Source: Aggregatilineales bacterium (GTDB lineage: Bacteria > Chloroflexota > Anaerolineae > Aggregatilineales > Ch27). Taken from it: a DNA stretch of 34,074 nucleotides. Below the pieces are notes generated by a model. The model saw only the letters and a program-made list of their open reading frames with translations. It was not told where the DNA came from and did not search any database. Below are positions 1 to 9,437 of this stretch, in pieces. A program made the translations under genes and the position numbers. Every line of letters begins with the position of its first letter. Positions within the stretch are counted from its first letter, which is position 1. The stretch spans positions 1 through 34,074 of the forward strand of contig JARKOQ010000154.1 in NCBI GenBank assembly GCA_029976005.1, read 5' to 3'.

Positions 1-2300
<2,300 letters not shown>

Positions 2301-2626
2301 TCACGTGATACGGAGAAATTGAAGTTCTCGCATTTCTGCTATTCACTTGGTAAGGTGCCTGGCAATCCCTGGCGGGATTGCACGCAGAACGCTCTCCGTT
2401 CTGCCCGCGATGTCGTTTCCTTCATCGCCCGGGTTGTTCACCCGCCACCAGGATGCAACTCCCGCTCCATCCCGCTCGCCGGTGAACAAACCGCTTAAGA
2501 CGACAACAGCCCGGCATCACGCCGGGCTGATTATTCATCACGCCAATGCGTCATGCGCTACTTTGTATTCAGGTCGTCTCGTTACGGCTATTGGTCAAAG
2601 TGTTGTTTCTCCCTCAAGGCCTGTTT
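2301..2626 (-). other. Structured leader upstream of 23S rRNA
   Basis: This gene-free stretch lies between the probable 23S transcription start (about 2620) and the mature 5' end (about 2300). It holds four inverted repeats: GCAATCCC/GGGATTGC (2362-2369 with 2374-2381), GCAGAACG/CGTTCTGC (2384-2404), TTGTTCACC/GGTGAACAA (2434-2442 with 2481-2489) enclosing a smaller GGATG/CATCC stem, and a GC-rich 9-bp stem at 2507-2529. In rRNA operons such leaders carry RNase III processing stems and antitermination sites. No boxA-like sequence is obvious. None of the stems is followed by a real U-run, so they look more like processing or folding elements than terminators. Confidence 0.5.
2507..2529 (-). 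other. Strong GC-rich hairpin in the 23S leader
   Basis: A 9-bp perfect stem CAGCCCGGC/GCCGGGCTG with loop ATCAC. Read on the minus strand it is followed by TTGTCGTCTT, which is too poor in T to be a convincing intrinsic terminator. It sits about 95 nt downstream of the inferred 23S promoter, so a terminator here would block the rRNA. A processing or antitermination structure is more likely. Confidence 0.4.
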
Positions 2627-2655
2627 AGTGTACTCCAGAGCTTGCTCAGTGTCAA
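2627..2655 (-). promoter_or_regulatory. Candidate sigma-70 promoter for the 23S rRNA gene
   Basis: On the minus strand a perfect -35 TTGACA (2655-2650) is followed after 17 bp by TACACT (2632-2627), matching four of six -10 positions. Transcription would start near 2620 and run about 320 nt before the mature 23S 5' end. A dedicated promoter here fits a 23S gene that is transcribed separately from any 16S gene. Confidence 0.65.
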
Positions 2656-2875
2656 GGTGGATTTTTAAACCTGCTCGATATTCTTCTCTCGGTTTTCATC
2701 ACCCCGTTTCGGGGCGGGCAGGTTCAGGCCAGGGTAACTATCGACGGAGCAACATCATACTCAGCGCGGGTGGCTCCGTCAAGGGCCATTTTCGAATCAG
2801 ACGGCACGAACTTTCTCCCGGCCGCTGCCCTTCCGGCCGCGCAAACCGAAAAGGCAGCGGATTCGAGACGCCTCG
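2656..2875. other. Intergenic stretch between the esterase end and the 23S promoter
   Basis: No gene, tRNA or 16S fragment is recognisable. Two inverted repeats occur: CCCCG/CGGGG near 2702-2714, and CCGCTGCC/GGCAGCGG (about 2823-2830 with 2853-2860, 22-nt loop), the latter just after the esterase stop codon. Neither is followed by a T-run, so termination of the esterase transcript here is possible but not shown. Confidence 0.4.
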
Positions 2876-3877
2876 CTAAGGGCTTGGCTCCAGGCAGCTC
2901 GGCAGGTCAGCCGCGCTGCGCGGCCAGCCCTCGGCGGCCGTGCCGCCGTAAAACGCCAGATAGTCGGCGGCGTGGGCGCGCCAGTAATCGTCGTCGTGGT
3001 CGCCCAGTGGGTTGATCACGTACTGGTGCGGAATCTGGCGCCCAACCAGATGGTTGCTGAGCAGCTCGACTTCCGGACGGACCGGATCGCTGGCCGCGTT
3101 GTCCAGGTAGATGCGCAGGGTGTTCAGGAACGGCGCGGTCAGGGCCAGGTCGATCGGGTTGAAGGCGTCCGGCGTGATGTCCGTATCCAGGGCCGGGCTG
3201 TGCCCGCCCACCGCGCCGAACAAATCCGGGTTGCGCATGGCGATGCTCAACGCCCAGAAGCCGCCCCGACTGATGCCGCCAATGGCACGGTGAGCGCGAT
3301 CCCGCCACACGCAGAAATCCTGCTCCACGCGCGGGATCAACTCCCTCAGCAGATAAGTCTCCATGGAGGGATCGGGCGGGTAGCTGTTGTCGGGCAGCAG
3401 GTATGCCCCATAGGGGAGCACCACCACCATCGGCGGGTAGAGTTCGAGGGCCAGCCCCCGGTTGAGGGTATCCAGCAAGCCCACGTCCTGCCAGTGGGTG
3501 TCATCGTTGGACGCGCCGTGCAGCAGGTAGACCACCGGATAACGCCGCTGCATCTGGAAGTAACAGGGCGGCACGTAAACCCGGTAGGGCATGTTTCGCC
3601 CGGCGATCTGGCTCTGGAACGTGTCGAAGACGATGATCTGCCCCTCGGTTTCGGTGCAGACAGGCTCCGTGGGCGACGCGGTCGGAGTCGGAGTATCGGT
3701 CACGTCCGGCGTGGGAGTCAGGGTCGGCGTGGGCGTGATCGTCGGCCCCGGACTGGGGGTAGCCGTGATCACGATCACCTGGGCCGTTGGCGTCGGCACC
3801 AACGGCTCGCAACCGGCCGCCAGAAAAGCGCTCACCATCACGATCAGGCAGAGAAAGAGGATTCGTTGTGCTTTCAT
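2876..3877 (-). CDS. Secreted lipoprotein esterase (alpha/beta hydrolase, esterase D/FrmB-like)
   Basis: A 333-residue protein. The N-terminus is a lipoprotein signal with lipobox LAAGC (Cys23), so it should be lipid-anchored outside the membrane. Residues about 27-70 are a Thr/Pro-rich spacer of the kind common in Chloroflexota surface proteins. The rest matches the putative-esterase family (PF00756): oxyanion-hole segment LLHGAS (118-123), nucleophile elbow GGISRGG with Ser203, and a C-terminal GDHDDDYW with the candidate catalytic His294. The acid may be Asp258. Relatives include S-formylglutathione hydrolases, mycolyltransferases and feruloyl/enterobactin esterases, so the substrate cannot be named. 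Cysteines at 74, 105, 188 and 329 could form disulfides in the exported domain. It is the last protein gene upstream of the 23S promoter and looks monocistronic. The fold is secure; the substrate is unknown. Confidence 0.9.
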   Translation of the reverse strand: MKAQRILFLCLIVMVSAFLAAGCEPLVPTPTAQVIVITATPSPGPTITPTPTLTPTPDVTDTPTPTASPTEPVCTETEGQIIVFDTFQSQIAGRNMPYRVYVPPCYFQMQRRYPVVYLLHGASNDDTHWQDVGLLDTLNRGLALELYPPMVVVLPYGAYLLPDNSYPPDPSMETYLLRELIPRVEQDFCVWRDRAHRAIGGISRGGFWALSIAMRNPDLFGAVGGHSPALDTDITPDAFNPIDLALTAPFLNTLRIYLDNAASDPVRPEVELLSNHLVGRQIPHQYVINPLGDHDDDYWRAHAADYLAFYGGTAAEGWPRSAADLPSCLEPSP

Positions 3878-4084
3878 AAGGCCACATTATAGTGCATCCA
3901 GCATCGGCGCAAATCCACCCGAAATCCCAACCGGGCCAGGCTCAAGGGAACCCAACCGGCCCGGCGAACGTCAGGTTCATAGCAGCGGGAGCGTAGAGCA
4001 AGCGGCGGCCAAGGGTGCGCCAGCCGTCCAGCGGCCCATCCCCTACCCCCGGTATGCTGAGACAGTCAGGAGAGGAGACCGACC
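3878..4084. other. Intergenic stretch between divergent esterase and zinc-ribbon genes
   Basis: About 200 bp separating the esterase start from the zinc-ribbon start. A purine-rich ribosome binding site AGGAGAGGAG (about 4069-4078) precedes the ATG at 4085. I see no convincing -35/-10 pair or hairpin. Confidence 0.4.
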
Positions 4085-4282
4085 ATGCGCCAGAAGGAAG
4101 CCACCTGCCCAAGCTGCGGCAAGCACGGCCGCTTCACCCACAGCGGCGTGCAGCATTGGCCGCAGGCCGTCGCCGCCGCCCACAATCTGCCCCCGGTGAT
4201 TCACCTGTGGACCTGCCCTCACTGCCACTCCACCCTCAGCGAGGTCGTCCTGTTTCCGGCCAACCGGCCGGTTCCCGCCTAA
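4085..4282 (+). CDS. Small zinc-ribbon protein, function unknown
   Basis: A 65-residue protein with two CxxC knuckles, CPSCG near residue 8 and CPHCH near residue 44, separated by about 33 residues. This is the layout of a single zinc ribbon. The second knuckle continues into HSTLSEVVL, as in small ribbon proteins whose last strand follows the CPxCxxT/S motif. There is no other domain. A strong Shine-Dalgarno sequence (AGGAGAGGAG) sits just upstream, which argues that the small frame is translated. It converges on the CoA-transferase gene with a 21-bp gap. It could bind nucleic acid or a protein partner; nothing in the sequence decides this. Confidence 0.7.
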   Translation: MRQKEATCPSCGKHGRFTHSGVQHWPQAVAAAHNLPPVIHLWTCPHCHSTLSEVVLFPANRPVPA

Positions 4283-4303
4283 CCGGGCGAAAAGTCCGCC
4301 AGA

Positions 4304-5605
4304 TCACCCGACGTTGACGTGATAACGCTCGTATGCCACACGGGCCAACTCCTCCCGGAATTTGGGATGAGCGATCTGGATCAGCCGTCTGGCCCGCTCC
4401 CGCACCGTCACGCCAAACAGATTGGCCGCGCCGAACTCGGTCACAACCCAGTGCACGTCGTTGCGGCCGGTCGTGACTCCCGCGCCGGGCTTCAGCTCCG
4501 GGACAATGCGACTCACGGTGTCATCCCGCGCCGTGGAAGGCAGGGCGATGATCGGCACGCCGCCCTCGGAACGCCCCGCGCCCCGGATGAAATCGAGCTG
4601 GCCGCCCACCCCGCTGTAGAAGCGGTGGCCGATACTGTCCGCGCAGACCTGGCCGGTCAGGTCGACCTCCAGGGCGCTGTTGATCGCCACCATTTTGGCG
4701 TTCTGGCTGATGATATACGGGTTGTTGACGTACTCGGTGGGATGGAACTCGCACAGAGGATTGTCATTGATGAAGTTGTAGAGGTACTGCGTCCCCAGCA
4801 CGAACCCGGCCACGATCTTGCCGGGGTGCAGGGTCTTGGCCCGGCAGTTGATCACCCCGCGCTCGACCAGATCGATCACGCCGTCGGAGAACAGCTCGGT
4901 ATGCACCCCCAGGTCGCGGTGGTTGTGCAGCAGGCGCAGCACGGCGTCCGGCACCGCGCCGATCCCGGTCTGGAGGGTGGCCCCGTCCGGGATCAGATCG
5001 ACGATGTGTTTGGCGATCTCCTGCTGGAGCGGGTTGGCGTCCGTCATCTGGACTTCAGGCACGGGATAGTCCACTTCGACGATGTAGTCCACGTCATCGA
5101 TGTGGATCACGCTGTCCCCCAGGGCGCGCGGCATCTGGGCGTTGACTTCGGCGATCACCAGATCGGCGACCTCCGCCCCGGTCTTGGTCAGGCCCACTTC
5201 CACCCCAAACGAGCAGTAACCATGCATGTCGGGCGGGCTGAGGTGAACCAGCGCGACGTTGATCGGGAACTGCTCGCGGCGACGGAACAGGCGGGGCACG
5301 TCGGAGAGCAGGATTGGCGTGAAGTCGCCCCGGCCATCGTTGACGGCATCCCGCACGTTGCCGCTGATGAACATGGCATTGACCCGCAGGTGGCCGATCA
5401 GCTCCGGACTGACGTAATCGACATCACTGATCGCCAGGAGCTGCACCAGCTCGACATCGCTGATCGTCTTCGTGCGCTCGACCAGGGCAGCCAGCAGCTT
5501 CTGGGGAACCGAGCAGTTGCCGGTCATGAAGACGCGGTCGCCAGTTTGGACGTGGCTGACCGCTTCTTCGGGGGAGACGATCTTCGCTTTTCTATCCTTG
5601 CTCAT
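4304..5605 (-). CDS. Acetyl-CoA hydrolase / butyrate-type CoA-transferase family protein
   Basis: A 433-residue protein of the family that includes 4-hydroxybutyrate CoA-transferase and acetyl-CoA hydrolase/transferase (PF02550 plus PF13336). Diagnostic segments are GIGAVP (214-219), LGVHTELFSDG carrying the catalytic glutamate Glu237, which forms the glutamyl-CoA thioester in this family, and SGVGGQLDFIRGA (331-343) at the active site. It probably moves CoA between acetyl-CoA and a short-chain acid in the cytoplasm, as in fermentative or acyl-CoA salvage metabolism. The frame stays open to 5725, but the ATG at 5605 is chosen: the family begins at about this point, GGAG lies upstream, and the extra 40 residues look non-coding. 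An extended -10-like TGGTATTTT (5669-5677) could be its promoter. The substrate acid is not predictable. Confidence 0.92.
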   Translation of the reverse strand: MSKDRKAKIVSPEEAVSHVQTGDRVFMTGNCSVPQKLLAALVERTKTISDVELVQLLAISDVDYVSPELIGHLRVNAMFISGNVRDAVNDGRGDFTPILLSDVPRLFRRREQFPINVALVHLSPPDMHGYCSFGVEVGLTKTGAEVADLVIAEVNAQMPRALGDSVIHIDDVDYIVEVDYPVPEVQMTDANPLQQEIAKHIVDLIPDGATLQTGIGAVPDAVLRLLHNHRDLGVHTELFSDGVIDLVERGVINCRAKTLHPGKIVAGFVLGTQYLYNFINDNPLCEFHPTEYVNNPYIISQNAKMVAINSALEVDLTGQVCADSIGHRFYSGVGGQLDFIRGAGRSEGGVPIIALPSTARDDTVSRIVPELKPGAGVTTGRNDVHWVVTEFGAANLFGVTVRERARRLIQIAHPKFREELARVAYERYHVNVG

Positions 5606-5774
5606 GCAAATTACACTCCATAGGCAAGGCACACGCCCTCGCCCGGTCTGCTCGTGGTCACTGCTCTTAAAATACCATGCCTTTGCGCGGCCTCCCACTG
5701 TCAAACAACAATTCTCGCGCGACACTCGTCACGGACCCAACCCGCGCCCAACGAATGGATCGACCCGCCGGGCC

Positions 5775-5802
5775 TTGACATTATCAAATTTGATAATATA
5801 AT
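5775..5802 (+). promoter_or_regulatory. Consensus promoter with an 18-bp palindromic operator in its spacer
   Basis: The -35 is TTGACA (5775-5780) and the -10 is TATAAT (5797-5802), both perfect, with a 16-bp spacer. The spacer plus one flanking base on each side is the perfect palindrome ATTATCAAATTTGATAAT (5780-5797). A further half site TTATCAAAA lies at 5812-5820. The downstream gene encodes a winged-helix regulator starting 24 nt after the expected start point, so autorepression by blocking polymerase is the natural reading. The site is strikingly AT-rich in a GC-rich region. Confidence 0.85.
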
Positions 5803-5833
5803 CATTTTTGGTTATCAAAAGTGAGAATGGACG

Positions 5834-6370
5834 ATGATCGATTCAAGGGCCGAACTCATCCTCCACCCGATCCGGATGCGCATCCTCATGGCGCTTGGCA
5901 TGGAACACCTGACGGCGCAGCAGATCGCCGCCCGGCTCCCGGACATCCCCCAGGCCACCCTGTACCGGCACATCAACAAGATGGCCCAGGGGAACCTGCT
6001 GGAGATCGTCAGCCAGCGCCAGGTGCGCGGCGCCACGGAACGGGTCTACAGCCTGAAGATAAGTAACGCCGTCCTGAACCAGGAGGATTTAGCGCGGGCA
6101 ACACCTGAAGACCTGATGCAATACTTCACAACCTTTACCGCCGGGCTGCTAGGGGATTTCGCGGCATACCTGAACCGCCACCCGGAGCCCCTACGCGATA
6201 CGGACGGCCTGGGCTTTTCCACCGCGCCGCTCTACCTGAGCGCGGAAGAGCTGGCCGCCTTGCAGGAAGGACTGCGGGATTTGCTGCTGCCCTACCTGGA
6301 GCACCAGCCCACGCCGCAGCGCAAACGAATGAACCTGTCGATGATTCTGCTTCCATCTGGAAGGGAATGA
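5834..6370 (+). CDS. Winged helix-turn-helix transcriptional regulator (ArsR-like)
   Basis: A 178-residue protein. Residues about 8-75 form an ArsR/HTH_20-type winged helix: a first helix around HPIRMRILMAL, then LTAQQIAARLPDIPQATLYRHINKMAQGNLLEIV, in which QATLYRHINKM is the recognition helix, followed by a wing (RQVRGATERVYSL). No metal-binding cysteine pair is present, so it is not a classical metal sensor. The C-terminal 100 residues are helical and probably form a dimer or ligand domain, as in HTH_20 regulators that carry such extensions. It is followed after 43 bp by a CPBP protease gene on the same strand. It very likely binds the palindrome in its own promoter and so controls both genes. 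The ligand is unknown. Confidence 0.88.
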   Translation: MIDSRAELILHPIRMRILMALGMEHLTAQQIAARLPDIPQATLYRHINKMAQGNLLEIVSQRQVRGATERVYSLKISNAVLNQEDLARATPEDLMQYFTTFTAGLLGDFAAYLNRHPEPLRDTDGLGFSTAPLYLSAEELAALQEGLRDLLLPYLEHQPTPQRKRMNLSMILLPSGRE

Positions 6371-6413
6371 CCCGGCCAGATCGGGTGACCTGACTGAAGA
6401 GGGGGAACCTACA

Positions 6414-7223
6414 ATGACTGCTTATCCGTGGATGACGTTCCTGGTCCTGTTCGCCGCCGGGGTGTTCGGCGCCCTGGCCGTCATGCCTTACGCCATGTCC
6501 CTCAACAAGGACAAAGTGGCGCAGGCCCCGCTGCCCCGGCCCGCGCTGTACGCGATCAGCGTCGTGCAATCGGCGATCCTGGTCGCCATCGCCACCGGGT
6601 TTGGCCTGCTGGCGGCCAATGCCGTCGGCCTGGGCACCCCATATATCGATGGCCTGGTCAGCGGGCAGACAGTCACGCCGTCGCTGATCAGCCTGCTCCC
6701 CACGTGCGTGATCCTGGGGCTGATCGTCGGCGCGTTGATCATGGTGCTCGAAAAGGTGATCTTCGCCCCGCGCCTGCCGGAGGCCCTGGCCAAGGCTGAC
6801 ACCCGGATCGCGGCCTGGAAAGGCCTGCTGGCGTCGTTCTACGGCGGCATCGTGGAGGAAATCCTGATCCGGCTGCTGCTGATGTCCGTGTTCGCGTGGC
6901 TGATCAGCCGGGTGTGGCACACGGCCGGCGGGCTGCCCACCGAAGGCGGCTACTGGCTGGCGATCGTCCTGGCCGCGCTGCTCTTTGGGCTGGGCCACCT
7001 GCCCGCGACCGGGGCCATCACCCCGCTGACCGGATTCATCGTGGCGCGCGCCCTGATCCTCAACGGGATCGGCGGGCTGCTCTTCGGCTGGCTGTTCTGG
7101 CAGTACGGCCTGGAGACAGCCATGATCGCCCACTTCACGGCGGACCTGATCATTCACGTCGCCACGCCCATGTTCAGCCGGGCCTATGAAGCCCGGACGA
7201 TCACCGGCGCATCTTCCACCTAA
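6414..7223 (+). CDS. CPBP-family intramembrane metalloprotease (Rce1/CAAX protease-like)
   Basis: A 269-residue polytopic membrane protein with about seven to eight hydrophobic segments. It has the family motifs in order: EEILIR (Glu148, Glu149, Arg153), FGLGH (His195) and HFTAD (His240, Asp244, where many members have HxxxN). These residues form the glutamate/histidine active site of the Rce1/ABI family. Bacterial members are linked to bacteriocin self-protection, surface-protein processing or stress signalling; prenylated CAAX substrates are not expected in bacteria. The start is supported by the purine-rich AGAGGGGG upstream of the ATG. It is the second gene of a unit with the winged-helix regulator, and a strong terminator follows. 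The substrate is unknown; one possibility is a membrane sensor step for the co-transcribed regulator. Confidence 0.88.
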   Translation: MTAYPWMTFLVLFAAGVFGALAVMPYAMSLNKDKVAQAPLPRPALYAISVVQSAILVAIATGFGLLAANAVGLGTPYIDGLVSGQTVTPSLISLLPTCVILGLIVGALIMVLEKVIFAPRLPEALAKADTRIAAWKGLLASFYGGIVEEILIRLLLMSVFAWLISRVWHTAGGLPTEGGYWLAIVLAALLFGLGHLPATGAITPLTGFIVARALILNGIGGLLFGWLFWQYGLETAMIAHFTADLIIHVATPMFSRAYEARTITGASST

Positions 7224-7240
7224 CAGATCATTGGTCCAAC

Positions 7241-7273
7241 AAAAACCGCCGGGGCAGCCTCCCGGCGGTTTTT
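7241..7273. terminator. Bidirectional intrinsic terminator between convergent genes
   Basis: A perfect 13-bp inverted repeat, AAAAACCGCCGGG (7241-7253) and CCCGGCGGTTTTT (7261-7273), with a 7-nt loop. Read on either strand it ends in T5, so it can stop both the CPBP protease transcript and the sulfur-carrier operon transcript. Confidence 0.95.
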
Positions 7274-7293
7274 GATCCCCGGCCCGATCCGGA

Positions 7294-8484
7294 TCAGTAG
7301 ACCGGCAGACTGGGATCGATCTTGCGCGCCCAGGCGTTGATCCCGCCCGCCATGTTGTACAGCCGGGTGTAACCCTGCTCCTGGAGCGCCCGGATCACGT
7401 CGGCGGAACGGATGCCCGTCCGGCAGTGGACGACGATATCCCGTTCGCGCGGGAGTTCGTCCAGGTGGCGGAGCACGTCGCCTTTCGGGATGCGCCGCGC
7501 GCCCTCGATCAGGCTGATCTCCCACTCCTGTGGCTCGCGCACGTCCAGGATCAGCAGGTCGTCGCCCGCGTCCAGGCGGGCTTTGACCTCATCGACCGTG
7601 ATGGCGCGGACCGGCGTGCGACCTTCCTCATAAGTGCTGTGATCGTGAGCCGGAACGCCGCAAAACTGCTCGTAGTCGATCAGGTGCGTGATCGTTGGGT
7701 GCTCGCCGCAGACCGGACAGTTGGGGTTCTTGCGCAGTTTGATCGTCTCGAAGGACATCTCGCTGGCATCGTAGAGCAGCAGCCGCCCAATCATGGGCTG
7801 GCCGATGCCGGCGATCAGCTTGATCGCCTCGGTGGCTTGCAGCGTGCCGATTGTGCCGGGCAGCACGCCCAGCACCCCGCCATCCGCGCAGCTCGGCACC
7901 AGGCCGGGGGGCGGCGGCGCGGGGAACAGGCAGCGGTAGCAGGGGCCTTGCCTGGCGTAGAACACGCTCAACTGCCCCTCGAAGCGAAACACGCTGCCAT
8001 ACACGTTGGGCTTACCCAGCAGCACGCAGGCGTCGTTGACCAGGTAGCGCGTCGGGAAGTTGTCCGTGCCGTCGATGATCACGTCGTACTTCGCCAGGAT
8101 GTCCAGGGCGTTATCGCTGGAGAGGGGCACGGCGTACTTCTCGATCACCACGTGGGGGTTGAGGTCGGCGATGGTGGCCGCCGCCGAGTCGAGCTTGGAA
8201 CGGCCGACGTCCGACGTGCCGTGAATCACTTGGCGCTGCAAGTTGCTCTCGTCCACCACGTCGTAATCCACCAGCCCCAGGCGGCCGATCCCGGCCGCGG
8301 CCAAGTACATCGCCAGCGGGCTGCCCAGCCCGCCCGTGCCAATCAGCAGGATGCTGGCGGCCTTGAGCTTCTTTTGCCCCTCGACGCCGACTTCGGGCAG
8401 GATCAGGTGGCGGCTGTAGCGGCGAATCTCGGCGTGGCTCAGGCTCACGCTTGCCGGATCGACGAGCACAGGAATGGCATCCAT
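7294..8484 (-). CDS. moeB: MoeB/ThiF-type adenylyltransferase fused to rhodanese (E1-like, MOCS3/Uba4 architecture)
   Basis: A 396-residue fusion. Residues about 15-265 are an E1-like adenylating domain: RYSRHLILPEVG, nucleotide loop GTGGLGS (49-55), zinc ligands CYRC (182-185) and CPVC (256-259), and PSCADGGVLGVLPG with Cys199 as a candidate thioester or persulfide residue. Residues about 293-396 are a rhodanese domain with active-site loop CRTGIRS (Cys354). The protein should adenylate the C-terminal glycine of a ubiquitin-like carrier and then convert it to a thiocarboxylate. The same architecture occurs in MOCS3/Uba4 and in QbsC of Pseudomonas. The frame stays open to 8964, but the ATG at 8484 follows an AAGGAA site and starts at the family's usual N-terminus; the longer version overlaps the thioredoxin gene. 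It is the last gene of the operon, and its carrier is encoded at 9438-9716. Confidence 0.95.
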   Translation of the reverse strand: MDAIPVLVDPASVSLSHAEIRRYSRHLILPEVGVEGQKKLKAASILLIGTGGLGSPLAMYLAAAGIGRLGLVDYDVVDESNLQRQVIHGTSDVGRSKLDSAAATIADLNPHVVIEKYAVPLSSDNALDILAKYDVIIDGTDNFPTRYLVNDACVLLGKPNVYGSVFRFEGQLSVFYARQGPCYRCLFPAPPPPGLVPSCADGGVLGVLPGTIGTLQATEAIKLIAGIGQPMIGRLLLYDASEMSFETIKLRKNPNCPVCGEHPTITHLIDYEQFCGVPAHDHSTYEEGRTPVRAITVDEVKARLDAGDDLLILDVREPQEWEISLIEGARRIPKGDVLRHLDELPRERDIVVHCRTGIRSADVIRALQEQGYTRLYNMAGGINAWARKIDPSLPVY

Positions 8485-8519
8485 CCACAGTTCCTTTTTG
8501 ACAGAGTCCCAATCAGCAC

Positions 8520-8921
8520 TCAGACCCGCTGAAGCTGGGCCTTGAGCTTGTCCACGCCGGCCACGCCGAAATTCACATCGCGCGGATGGCCGGTGCGATC
8601 GAGCACGAACGTGGCCGGCACGCTGAGCACGCCCCAGCGCGCGGCGGCCTCCGTCTGGGCCAGGGCGTCGACCTCGATAACTTGCAGCCCATCGCCCAGA
8701 TCCGCCTGGAGGCGGGCCAGCGCCGGTTTTTGCTGGAACTGACACGGCGCGCAGTTTGGGGACGTGAAATACACAATCGCCGGGACGCCCGGCCGCAGGG
8801 TCGCCAGCAAGGGATCGCCCTCGCTCCGGCGCGCGGCGCGCCCAATCAGCCAGCGCCGCCCCGCGCAGACAGCCACGGTCAGGCCAGCGGCGATCGCAAC
8901 CAGCAGCAGCAGGCGTTCCAT
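8520..8921 (-). CDS. Membrane-anchored thioredoxin-like protein
   Basis: A 133-residue protein. Residues 1-24 are one hydrophobic helix acting as an uncleaved signal anchor. The rest is a thioredoxin fold with active site NCAPCQ (Cys57, Cys60; CAPC in place of the usual CGPC) and cis-proline segment SVPATFV (Pro102). The positively charged residues after the helix (RRWLIGRAARR) suggest a cytoplasmic thioredoxin domain by the positive-inside rule, though this is not certain. The start ATG at 8921 overlaps the stop codon of the DUF4395 gene by one base (TGATG), so the two are translationally coupled. The frame is open to 9008, but that extension overlaps the upstream gene. In this operon it could reduce disulfides or persulfides formed on the MoeB-rhodanese or the carrier. 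Confidence 0.88.
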   Translation of the reverse strand: MERLLLLVAIAAGLTVAVCAGRRWLIGRAARRSEGDPLLATLRPGVPAIVYFTSPNCAPCQFQQKPALARLQADLGDGLQVIEVDALAQTEAAARWGVLSVPATFVLDRTGHPRDVNFGVAGVDKLKAQLQRV

Positions 8922-9379
8922 CAGCGCTTGACCTCCAGCGGGCGGTACGTAAAGCCGGGCACACCGAGCCGGTTGAACCAGTAGTACATCGTGCAGCCGG
9001 CGCACCACCCCGCGAACAGGTTGAGCGCCGCCAGGACGATCACGATCCCGCTCAGAATCCAGCCCAGAGTGGCCGATCCCGCCAGCAGGGCGAGCGCGCT
9101 GAGCGTCGTGAACAGGCCGCCCACCCCCTGGGCGAAGCGGTGCGGCTCCGGGTTATCCGGGATGACATCCGGGCGGACGAGCCCGGCCGGGCGCAGCACG
9201 TGGCGGTAAATCCGCTTGAACAACCCGGCCTCCGGCCAGATCGTCCCGATCACCATCACGGCCGCCACGAAGACAACGAACAGCGGCGCGTCCAGCACAA
9301 AACCCAGGGCCAGCAGGCCGATGATGAAGGCCTGGTTGGTGCGCAGAGCGCTGTGATCCACCTGTCTTGGGGCAGTCAT
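8921..9379 (-). CDS. DUF4395 integral membrane protein with a conserved CAGC pair
   Basis: A 152-residue membrane protein with about four hydrophobic segments: 17-33 and 33-48 as a hairpin, 86-102 and 107-125. It ends with GWCAGCTMYYWFNRLG, giving a CxxC pair (Cys126, Cys129) at the end of the last membrane segment. This matches DUF4395, a family without an established function. The CxxC next to the membrane, together with coupled translation to a membrane-anchored thioredoxin, suggests a redox relay; that is inference. The ATG at 9379 is preceded by GGAGG at 6-nt spacing. An upstream extension of the frame overlaps the carrier gene and is rejected. It lies 58 bp after the carrier gene. Confidence 0.85.
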   Translation of the reverse strand: MTAPRQVDHSALRTNQAFIIGLLALGFVLDAPLFVVFVAAVMVIGTIWPEAGLFKRIYRHVLRPAGLVRPDVIPDNPEPHRFAQGVGGLFTTLSALALLAGSATLGWILSGIVIVLAALNLFAGWCAGCTMYYWFNRLGVPGFTYRPLEVKR

Positions 9380-9437
9380 CGCTATCCTCCATCCGGCTCC
9401 ATTCCGGCAATCGCAACAAGACGATCGGTTATCCCCG

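Noticed and set aside
4263-4295. CCGGTT/AACCGG hairpin between the convergent zinc-ribbon and CoA-transferase genes
   Set aside because: The 6-bp stem has no T-run on either strand, so it is not a supported terminator.
5669-5704. TTGACA (5704-5699, minus) with TATTTT as a promoter for the CoA-transferase
   Set aside because: The spacer would be 24 bp, too long; only the extended -10 reading remains possible and is weak.
5606-5725. 40-residue N-terminal extension of the CoA-transferase
   Set aside because: The family begins at the internal ATG 5605 with a Shine-Dalgarno; the extension is unlike any family sequence and covers the likely promoter.
8485-8964. 160-residue N-terminal extension of the MoeB-rhodanese frame
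   Set aside because: It runs out of frame through the thioredoxin gene, and the ATG at 8484 has a good ribosome binding site.
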